A DNA stretch of 10,022 nt from Physocladia obscura. Taxonomy: Eukaryota > Chytridiomycota > Chytridiomycetes > Chytridiales > Chytriomycetaceae. The translations under genes and the position numbers were made by a program. Under the pieces are notes generated by a model that worked only from the letters and a program-made list of their open reading frames with translations, was not told the origin of the DNA and searched no databases. The stretch covers positions 7,316-17,337 of the forward strand of contig JADGJH010000527.1 of the NCBI GenBank assembly GCA_027596945.1, in the 5' to 3' direction. This document shows, piece by piece, positions 1-7,394 of the stretch (positions within the stretch are counted from its first letter, which is position 1; each line of letters begins with the position of its first letter).

Positions 1-283
1 GAAAAAAAAATCTGAGGCAAGTGAAAATTAGAAACTTCATTGTTTTCAGAAGAAAACAAAAAATGAATGTTATTATTTCCAAATGACAAAAAAGGAGAAA
101 CATCATGCTTTCCTTCAAAAGACAAGTAGTAAGCAGTGACAATATGATGGAGATGGTACTTTTGCAATTGATTGCAAGCAAATCTGGTTGTTGAGCATGG
201 TTTGACCCTGCATGATTTCCAATTTCAGGTAAAATTCAAGCAATTGATTTGCTCCTCTGCAATGAACACAACTTTTTTAGTTC
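1..283. other. Region downstream of the minus-strand membrane-protein gene
   Basis: AT-rich sequence following the first possible stop of the minus-strand gene at 284-286. It may not be wholly non-coding. A minus-strand splice acceptor ending at 257 (CATTGCAG) would open a reading frame from 256 down to a TGA at 115-117, adding about 47 residues in place of the current C-terminus. The variant poly(A) signal AATAAT (minus strand, 77-72) lies about 40 bases beyond that TGA, and I see no AATAAA closer to the 284 stop. This is weak support for the longer form. Nothing else recognisable is present. Confidence 0.4.
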
Positions 284-1061
284 TCACATTTTCTTTGTTG
301 ATTTGTACTTGCTTCCTGGCTTCTTTGCAATTTTCGGCTGCTTTGCACTTATTTTTTTTTGTGACAATGACTGTTTTAAATGGAGATCTTCAAAACTGTA
401 TACCTTATCAGGTTGAACACATTGTTCCAGCTTTGCATTCACTTTGCTGATGGGATTTTTTAAGCTTGAAGATTCAAGCAAATCAATCATGACTTTTGTA
501 GTAGCATCAGTTTTTCCAATTTCACTTGATTGGGTGTTTATGTTGAGCATCAATTTTTTGACAATGATTTCTTTGTTAAATAGAAAAATTCCTGCATATG
601 CAAACAATGACCAGATAATCAGCGGATTTTCTAACAGATCTTGAGTAAGCATAGATGAATACAGTTAGTTCTCTGTCACCAGCTGCCATAGTGTCCATCA
701 TATTGTCTTTAATTGTCCAGAGTGGTCTTGCAACAACTAATTACAGTTAGTATGCACAAAACAGTCAGAATAAAAACACTCACTAACCACCAAATGAATA
801 TGAGCACTGATTTTTGAGAACCACAATAAAATCCGCAAAGTTTTTGATTTTAACTCCACCACTTTTGTTTTGAACAGTGCCAAAACTGTTAACTGTTGCT
901 TTGCCTTTCAATTCCAGAGCTGCTGTTGCCCAGAGTGTCATTTTCAAATCAGCTGCAGTTCCATTGAATTCAACAGTTGGAAGGGTTTTTGCATTCTCGT
1001 TCTTCTGTGACTTGTAGCCCTTGACAATGGGAATCAGCTTCAGAGCAAACGTAGCAGACAT
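284..1061 (-). CDS. Unrecognised small membrane-anchored protein, three exons
   Basis: Family not recognised. Exons: 1061-788, 736-680, 639-284; introns 737-787 (51 bases; donor GTTAGT, branch-like TACTAAC, acceptor TTAG) and 640-679 (40 bases; donor GTGACA, CTAAC, acceptor CAAG). Spliced, the frame stays open for 228 residues. Residues 1-91 are polar and free of obvious membrane segments. A hydrophobic stretch at about 116-131 (NPLIIWSLFAYAGIFLF) looks like one transmembrane anchor, and it is followed by a lysine-rich tail. The start chosen is ATG 1061, with G at -3. The same frame is open back to 1094, where a TAG lies immediately upstream; that TAG also completes a possible acceptor (GATATAG), so a further upstream exon is possible. 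The 3' end may also be extended by splicing. Reality of the gene rests on the frame-restoring introns and the coherent anchor-plus-basic-tail layout; function is unknown. Confidence 0.6.
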
Positions 1062-1349
1062 GTCAGATCCAAAATTAATTTTGTCCAAAAACAACTATAT
1101 CAAATAAAAACAAATTATACATTAAGTATTTAACTTCTACTCTCATATTTCCATTTCAAACTCTTGTTATTTAGTTCTGAGAGAAAAAGTATTGAATTAG
1201 TTGACTCAAGTCACTATAACTACCTACTATTTTCTTCAACTTACCAGAACCTTATGCCTGTTCCCCAGCTAATTAAACAAATTTACTTCATATATATTGA
1301 TATTTACTTTGTAAAAAATATATATAAACACAAAAACTGAAATGTCATA

Positions 1350-1410
1350 CCACAATTGGTAGCTCAGTGGTTAAGGCATTGGCCAGGTGAAGGAATTGGG
1401 TTTACTCCTT
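1350..1410 (+). repeat. Degenerate tRNA-like sequence, probably a SINE head or tRNA relic
   Basis: Positions 1358-1377 read GGTAGCTCAGTGGTTAAGGC, a clear D-arm and internal A-box of the kind found in tRNA genes and tRNA-derived SINEs. About 20 bases further on, GGGTTTACTCC (1398-1408) resembles a damaged B-box and T-loop. No acceptor stem can be formed from the flanks, and the anticodon arm does not fold, so this is not a functional tRNA. The A-box spelling, running on into CATTGG, resembles tRNA-derived short interspersed elements. I cannot see target-site duplications or a poly(A) or repeat tail that would define its ends. Confidence 0.45.
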
Positions 1411-1473
1411 AGGTTGTTATTTTTCCATTAGTTTACTATTTTCAGACCTTCTTTTCTCTGTGATAGGCCATTT

Positions 1474-1490
1474 TATGCCAGAAAGGCATA
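1474..1490. repeat. Short perfect hairpin
   Basis: TATGCC and GGCATA form a six-base perfect stem around the loop AGAAA. It lies about 65 bases after the tRNA-like relic and could be part of the same decayed element. No function can be assigned. Confidence 0.35.
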
Positions 1491-1670
1491 TAAGGAAATT
1501 TAATTATACAGGATATACCAAGCACTGAATTGTTTGAATGAGCACCTGCTTAAGGTACGCCTAATTAATCTGTCAACCATGTATAAAAGTACAGCTTGTC
1601 TAGTTGACAGAAGTAACATCCTGATAAATCTAGTGCTTCTAAATCATATTTTGAAGTAACTTGGAATAGA

Positions 1671-1687
1671 AGGGCATCAAATGCCCT
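1671..1687. repeat. Short perfect hairpin
   Basis: AGGGCAT and ATGCCCT form a seven-base perfect stem around the three-base loop CAA. It is more GC-rich than its surroundings and shares the ATGCC/GGCAT core with the hairpin at 1474-1490. It is not followed by a T-run and lies too far from the transporter stop (about 580 bases) to be an obvious 3' end signal. Confidence 0.35.
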
Positions 1688-2214
1688 ATGAGAAATAGTT
1701 GTACAATGTTTATCATGCTCTAATAAACAATAAAAACATTCTTTATTAAAGTCACAGCCAACAACTGAAAATGGCTATCAACAAAGCAGCACTGAAGTGT
1801 GTTTTCTGAACCAGTACAACTTTAGATTGTGTTAAAGCATAAAAAATTCAAGCTGTATTGAAAGATGAATTCACTCATTATTGAAAGAAATTGCTCAATT
1901 CACTTAAAAAGTAAAGAACAAAACAGCAGACTTGCCATTTCTATCATTAAGTGGTAGCTTTTGTATTAATACAAGAAAGTTTTGTATGGGGAGGAAAATG
2001 CAAGATTTATTTAAAGACTGTTTTTGGAATTTTTGTGATTGAGGATTTTGAACAATGAAAACCTAGAAAATTCTTGCTAAAAATCCTTACCATACACAGT
2101 CATAAACGGAGATTGCAACAGGTTGTTGTTTGTCAGAAAGTGTGTTTCAAGGCAACTTTTTCTTGAATGAAAATTATCTTATTTTGGAAAACAAGGGGAC
2201 ACAATATGTTCAAG

Positions 2215-2220
2215 TTTATT
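2215..2220 (-). terminator. Candidate poly(A) signal AATAAA of the ABC transporter gene
   Basis: The minus strand reads AATAAA here, about 50 bases downstream of the transporter's TAA stop (2271-2269). Distance and sequence fit a eukaryotic polyadenylation signal. In AT-rich DNA the hexamer can also occur by chance. Confidence 0.5.
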
Positions 2221-2268
2221 TTTTCTTTGGGTCAGAATAGATTTTGGTCGCAGATGTAAAACTTGGAC

Positions 2269-5200
2269 TTATTTCATTGTTGTTTGTTCTTTTTCTTTGT
2301 TAAGCTCTTGTTTTTTAGTACGAACATCTCGAGCTTTTATAGCCATTTGTAATAGCTGATTTTGTCCCTCTTCCCCTGTTTCACTAACAAGCCTTGAAAA
2401 ATATGCATCTTCCGCAAGCAACGGCTTGCTCAACAGTTCAACAGGAATCCCAAACTCCACCAATTTTCCTTGATCGAGAACCATTACATAGTCATAGTCA
2501 ATAATTGTATTCTGTTTTTTTTTCTGAGCAAGATGCAAATAATTAGAATACAACCAATTAACTTACCAAGCGATGCGCAATAGTTAAAGTTGTAGCTCCA
2601 TGAAATACTCCTCCGCGATCTCTCAAAACTTTACCAATTAACGCATCAGTATTTAAATCAACTGCACTTGTTGCTTCATCCATAACAAACACTTTGCTGG
2701 ATCGCAAAATCGCACGCGTAAGGCAAACAAGTTGACGTTCTCCCACACTAAAATTTCCACCATTTTCGCTCACAAATGCTTCTAATTTTCCTGGCAAGTT
2801 TGAGACTACTTTTTGTAGCTGAACTGCGTTTATGGCTGACCAAAGTTCATCATCAGAGTGGCTGCCAGTGGGATCCAGATTGAATCGCAAAGTACCACGA
2901 AAACAAAATGGATCTTGTGGGATAATCGAAATGCTTTGCCTCAATAATTTTAACGGAAGCTTGGCAGTGTCAACACCGTCAATCAAAATATTTCCATCTG
3001 GACTAACAAGTCGAAAAAGAGCTTGAAGAAGTGAACTTTTCCCAGCACCAGTTCTTCCAACGATTCCGACAGTAGATCCAGCAGGGATGCGCAGAGTAAT
3101 ATCTTGTAAAACATTCTTGTCGCTTGGTGGATATTTCAGGGATAGATTTTGAAACTGGATATCGCCTTTATTTGGCCAGTTTTTTGGAGGTATTATTGGA
3201 CTCTCTGGTTGCTTTTCGGGTGGAATTTTCGTGTACTCCAAAACTCTTTCAGTACTTGTCATGAGGTTCTCAACTTCAGCGCTTTGGCGAAATGCCCATT
3301 GAAGACTTCCTACAAGATTTAAACAATATGTCAGAATCAAACCCACATTTGCTCCACTTAGGTGTAAGGATCCAACATTGCTGACACCAACAGTTGTAAA
3401 AACAACCAACGCCAAAAATAATGCACTGATTATATCTAGTCGCATTCCAAGCCAACGACCGACGGAAAGGTATAAGACTGCAAGTCGCGAATTATCGTTT
3501 TGGAATTCTGAAAAGTTTGTCAAAAATCGTTGTTGGGCGCCAAATGCTCGGACAGTGGACAACCCTTCTAAGGTGGCCGGGATCGTAGCATAGACTGGAG
3601 AACGGGTGATTGCTTCATGTCGTTTCACTTGACGCGAGGTTATAACATATAAACGACGAACATGGTAAAATATGTAACCAATAGGAGGAAGAATGACTAA
3701 AACAAGAGGAAGTATTGTTGCAGAGAGGATTACTGTACTGAGAACTGCCAAAGACTGCACAGTAAAGTCAAATAGAATCCAAGGAAGATTTTCATCAACG
3801 CGGCTCAAATCCGAAGACATTCGGCTGTTTTTATATTAAATGCATTTTTTGTTCAATTTAGAACTTGAATTAGCAAAAATGTTCAAATATACTTCATAAT
3901 TCTTCCGGCCGGATTCTCGACGAAAAATCGCATTTCCGCTTGGAAAACACTATTCATAACTTTTTGTGACAACACAAGTGAGCTTTTGATGCAAAGACTG
4001 AAAAACATCAATGATCGACTCACGACTACTACAACAGCAACCAAGGCTAAAGTCACGAATAGAGAACCCCATTTGGGTTGCTTTTGTTGTTCAGCATCTT
4101 GTGAAGACCACTGCCCAACAGAATAATCAGACATGATAAGTAAAATTTGTCCGAATATCAAAGCAGCAACAAGAGTTGAAATTCCAAGCCAGGAAGCCCC
4201 AGAACGAAAATATTCAAAATAGACTGATGCAGATACTGTTCCTTTTGCAGCTTCTTCTTTGGTGAAAAGTGGTGCCGAATCGGAAACATTTTCTTGTCCA
4301 ATTGCAGTTTCGTCCTCAATATCGATTTTTTTTTTAGGCGATATATTAATTTCTTGCTCGTCAGAGGTTTCAATATCTTCTTCATTGGATTCGGAAAACT
4401 TTTTCAAGATTACAGAAAAACTGGATTTTTGGTGCATTACATGTTCATACGACCCAAACGCACTAACTACACCATCTTCAAGCAAAAGAATTGAATTCGC
4501 GGCTCGAACATACTGCAATTGATGCGTCACAAGAATTCTGGCCTTGTTTTTCAACAGACCATTCACGCAACCGTCAAACAGCTCCCGCCCAACTTTTGCA
4601 TCAACAGCAGACAGTGGATCATCCAACAAAATCAAATCAGCGTCACTATAACACGCCCGTGCAAGCGCAAGTCGTGCCTTTTGTCCCCCCGAAAGCGTGA
4701 TGCCACGTTCACCAACTATCGTGTTAATTCCATGTTCCAAAATCAATAAATCGCGTTCAAGCGCACAGGCTTGCACGACGATCTTCAATCTCGCAGGGTT
4801 CATTGATGAGCCAAATAAAATATTTTCAAGAATCGTGCCGCTGAGAATCCACGGTGTTTGGCTTGCGTAGGCAATTTTTAGGTTTGGACGAGCGCTAATA
4901 GTTCCGTTTGGCGAGCATTCCATTTCTCGTAGAATTGCATTTAGGAGAGAAGATTTCCCGGAGCCGACTGGCCCAATGACTACAATCATTTGCCCAGATT
5001 TTACCGTCAGGTTTATAGAATTTAGAATTGGTTTGGTAGTTTCGTCGCTGCGATTTTCGAAAGTTTGCTTGTCGCTCACAATAAACTTGGAATCTTTAGA
5101 ATGTGTGCCAGAAGCTGCAAGTGGACTCAGCGGCCAGCTAAATGAAGCATCTTTTAATTCTAGAATTGTGTCACTGTCCAGCGTGGTCTGACCGTTGCTG

Positions 5201-6504
5201 GAATTTTCGATTTCGGGCAAAAGCAGAAACTTTTTGATACGTCTAAATGAAACGAGAGATTCAATGCTGAACTGAAGGCCACTTGGAAATCTAAATCCCA
5301 TGTTCCATTTTAAACTTGTAAGGAGTGTTATTGTTGTAAACACAATACTGGGTGTGAAAACACCACCAATCAGATAAAAGGTACCAAAGCTGAAAAATTC
5401 AATAATTGTACTGAATGATTGATAGAATGCGAGGTTAATAGCCCGCAAGATGTTTGCTTTCCACATCTGAAACGATGAAAAAATAATCAGCGTAAGCAAG
5501 AAAACTTTACTTTTTGGTTACCATATTAACTTCCTCTCTTCTTAAGCCATCAACTTTGTCCATCAGAGGCTTTTCCCAAGCATATAATTTCACCATCATA
5601 ATTCCATTCAGCATATCGCTAACATATTTCAATCTAGCATCACGAGGTTCCACAGTTGCTCTCCTGAACTTTCCAAATTGTCCAGAGACCCAACCTTGAA
5701 CTGGAATAACCAGCAATGTCACTGCACTTGCAACGAAGGCAGCATTTCCGATTTGTCGATATATAAGTCCTGTGGCAATAACTAGAATCACCGGCCCGAT
5801 TCCGATGAAAAGAAAAAAGTTTGCAGCTTCTTCAAAGCGATTGACATCGTTTGCAACAAGATTAACAATATATCCCGACGAAGAGGTGTGACTTATTGAT
5901 AACTTCATACATTTCTTGTATATTGCGGTCACAAAAGTGATGCGCAGTTGAGTTCCGAGCCTATTTGAAATCCACCAAGAGATATGGTGCAGTATTGCCA
6001 CAGTACACGAACAAAGTGCAAGAATGGAGGCAAATCCGAAGCCTTGATTGAAATCCCCGTTTGCGTTCGAAAACCAGTCCAACAACTTCGACAAATATGT
6101 GGCGCTCAATAACAACACGCCTTCTTCAAATAAAAAAAAGAATGTTGTCGCGAAAATGACTCGATGGAATACCTTCAATGTAACCCATGCCTGTGAAGAA
6201 TAAAGGTGAAAATTTGAGTGCACTTTTTGAAATCCTCATTACCCACCAATGAAGCTTTTTCTGGACCTAACTTTTTAACTTCAGAATTCCATGCTTCCAT
6301 TAGCTTGTTTGATAGTATATCAGCATCTTCTTCATCGTTGTTGAGAGGCCAATCGTTGCTACCAAGTTCTTGTGTAGATCCTCGCCGGATTGTTTCATTC
6401 ACATAAGAATATGTCCATTTATTCCAGAAACTAACGTCTTGTCGGCGTTTGAACCGTTGCGGTTGGGCAATGTCGATTCCGCTTTGCTTTGCTTGGTGAA
6501 TCAT
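2269..6504 (-). CDS. ABCC/MRP-type full ABC transporter, five exons, 1,333 residues
   Basis: ATP-driven membrane exporter of the multidrug-resistance-associated (ABCC) family; substrate unknown, typically organic anions or conjugates. Exons: 6504-6247, 6190-5522, 5466-3893, 3824-2567, 2511-2269; introns of 56, 55, 68 and 55 bases, all GT-AG and frame-preserving. Residues 25-42 carry the ABCC N-terminal motif (SFWNKWTYSYVN). TMD1 (about 87-400) contains SSGYIVNLVANDV and KLYAWE. NBD1: Walker A GPVGSGKS 474-481, Q-loop Q512, LSGGQ 567-571, Walker B ending LLDDP with Asp592 where a catalytic Glu would sit (usual for ABCC NBD1), His624. TMD2 (about 720-1040) contains NPAGRIMNRMSSDLSRVDENLP. NBD2: GRTGAGKS 1090-1097, Q1137, SVGERQ 1193-1198, Walker B with Glu1217, His1251. 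There is no TMD0 domain; the length matches short ABCC4-like members. In-frame TGA four codons before ATG 6504 fixes the start. No inactivating change seen. Confidence 0.95.
2512..2566 (-). other. Last intron of the ABC transporter, with two in-frame acceptors
   Basis: Donor GTAAGT directly follows the HRL codons of the NBD2 H-loop. Two acceptors lie 12 bases apart: CTCAG ending at 2524 and AAACAG ending at 2512, separated by nine A residues. Both keep the frame. The distal one joins HRL to NTIIDYD, the arrangement conserved in ABCC proteins, so it is taken as the main site. The proximal one would insert Lys-Lys-Lys-Gln. Confidence 0.7.
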
Positions 6505-6584
6505 CAGACAATTTCAATTTGAAAATTCACGAAGAAAAAAGAAAAGATCCCATTGGTGGATCATGTTTTTGACATCAAACATTG

Positions 6585-6604
6585 AAAAAAAAAAGAAAAA
6601 AAAA
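6585..6604. promoter_or_regulatory. Poly(dA:dT) tract near the ABC transporter start
   Basis: Ten A, one G, nine A on the plus strand, about 80 bases upstream of the transporter ATG. Such tracts commonly exclude nucleosomes at fungal promoters. That role here is inferred from position only. Confidence 0.4.
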
Positions 6605-6921
6605 GACTGACATAGACAACAAACGGAATTGGCGGAAAGCCCCTCCTAATTTTAATTAAAAAATCGCCGTAGACGCCCAGTTGGCGCAACAAGCAAACAT
6701 GGCACGCTGCAACCAGGGGGCAACTTGGTAGCAAAGAAACAAAAACAGCATGAAAAGCAGCATAAAGTAAACGATGACATTATTCCTCACTAAAATCGCT
6801 GCTGATATTCTTTGGTACGGCATCCGAACTGTTGTTTTTTTTACAAAGACAACAAAAAAATAAAACAACAAAATTAAAAGAGCAAGTAGCAATTAAATTA
6901 ATTCTTGAAGAGTAATTGAGC

Positions 6922-6957
6922 TTTTTTTTAATTTTTTTATTATTGTTTTTGTTTTTG
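6922..6957. promoter_or_regulatory. T-rich tract in the middle of the divergent promoter
   Basis: Runs of eight, seven and five T residues are interrupted by single A or G bases. It lies roughly midway between the two start codons, a position consistent with a shared nucleosome-depleted centre. This is inference from composition and place. Confidence 0.35.
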
Positions 6958-7214
6958 TTCTCGGATTGTTTCTCTTTGCCTTTGGTCACTTTGTGCCCAA
7001 TTGTAAATAGAAATCTTTATGATATTTAATAAAGTATAACAAAGACATTATACTCATTTCAAATGAAAAACCAAAGAAAAGCACATTAAATATTTCACAA
7101 TACACCGAAATAGAAAAAAATAAAGTAATTTTTTTAAAAATACTAGTGAAATGGGATGAGTTTCCGGATGGGTGCAAGTATTGTCCACGTCCATTCTTCT
7201 GCTTAGAAATTTCA

Positions 7215-7296
7215 CAGCCGATATAATACCAATTAGAATTTGTCGAAAATAATTCATTTAAAAAGACTGAGAATAGCAGCGATATAATCAAATTAA
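7215..7296 (+). promoter_or_regulatory. Imperfect direct repeat pair upstream of LEU1
   Basis: CAGCCGATATAATACCAATT (7215-7234) recurs as CAGCGATATAATCAAATT (7277-7294), 62 bases apart, differing by one missing base and a small change near the end. Both copies contain GATATAAT. The second copy starts 118 bases before the LEU1 ATG. They may be a duplicated TATA-like or factor-binding box; which factor is unknown. Confidence 0.4.
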
Positions 7297-7298
7297 TC

Positions 7299-7304
7299 AT
7301 GTGA
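7299..7304 (+). promoter_or_regulatory. Minimal start-stop upstream ORF candidate (ATG TGA)
   Basis: An ATG followed directly by TGA lies 96 bases upstream of the LEU1 start codon. If it is inside the LEU1 transcript it would be a minimal upstream ORF able to delay scanning ribosomes. The transcription start is not known, so it may simply be untranscribed. Confidence 0.2.
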
Positions 7305-7309
7305 CAAGT

Positions 7310-7327
7310 GTTAATAATATTATTAAC
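7310..7327. promoter_or_regulatory. 18-base perfect palindrome in the LEU1 promoter or leader
   Basis: GTTAATAATATTATTAAC reads the same on both strands. It is flanked by two copies of TGACAAG in the same orientation (7302-7308 and 7336-7342), and its right end is 67 bases before the LEU1 ATG. It could bind a dimeric factor, or fold as a hairpin if transcribed. It is AT-only apart from its ends, so chance is a real alternative. Confidence 0.4.
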
Positions 7328-7394
7328 GTTTCAGTTGACAAGGAAAAATTAAACACAAAAAAAAAGCCAAAAAAGAAAAACCAAAATAGTAGAA

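Larger units (their letters stand above)
1095..2268. other. AT-rich intergenic region between two minus-strand genes
   Basis: About 1.2 kb without a convincing coding region on either strand. It should hold the 3' untranslated region of the ABC transporter at its right end and the promoter of the small membrane-protein gene at its left end. Within it are a tRNA-like relic near 1350-1410 and two short perfect hairpins at 1474-1490 and 1671-1687. A consensus-like minus-strand donor (GTAAGT, near 1246) and a plausible acceptor (TTTTTCTCTCAG) could belong to a 5' untranslated exon of the left gene, but I could not attach an open frame to them. Confidence 0.6.
6505..7394. promoter_or_regulatory. 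Divergent intergenic region between the ABC transporter and LEU1
   Basis: These 890 bases separate two start codons facing away from each other, so both promoters must lie here. Features seen: A10-G-A9 at 6585-6604, next to the transporter start; a GC-richer island at about 6622-6740 in otherwise AT-rich DNA; T-rich tracts at 6922-6957; CCAAT-like sequences on both strands (for example 7224-7235 region on plus, 6550-6554 on minus); an imperfect repeat pair at 7215-7296; an 18-base palindrome at 7310-7327; and an A-rich leader just before the LEU1 ATG. No site of the CCGG-N2-CCGG form used by yeast Leu3 is present. Small open frames on the minus strand (6780-6652, 6763-6656, 7300-6986) have no recognisable products. 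Confidence 0.55.

Noticed and set aside
172..644. Plus-strand open frames of 92 and 66 codons at the left end
   Set aside because: They overlap the minus-strand exon, whose frame is supported by splice sites and a coherent anchor plus basic tail. Their hydrophobic residues come from the T-rich complement of lysine codons.
1095..1300. Additional upstream coding exon of the small membrane-protein gene
   Set aside because: A good donor (GTAAGT near 1246, minus strand) and acceptor-like sequences exist, but the sequence before the donor has stops close by and no ATG, so only an untranslated exon is possible on present evidence.
1350..1425. A functional tRNA gene
   Set aside because: The D-arm is good, but no seven-base acceptor stem, no anticodon stem and only a damaged T-arm can be formed.
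4259..5191. Several plus-strand open frames of 66-87 codons opposite the transporter
   Set aside because: They are antisense shadows of the NBD1 and linker coding sequence, with no promoter or recognisable product.
2269..6504. The ABC transporter region as several separate half-transporter genes
   Set aside because: Phases of all four introns agree and joined exons rebuild conserved motifs across the junctions (REEVNM-MWKA, GRIMN-RMSSDLSRVDE, AHRL-NTI), so it is a single full transporter.
6505..7394. A Leu3-type binding site controlling LEU1
   Set aside because: The only CCGG in the region (near 7167) has no partner two bases away, so the yeast-type motif is absent.
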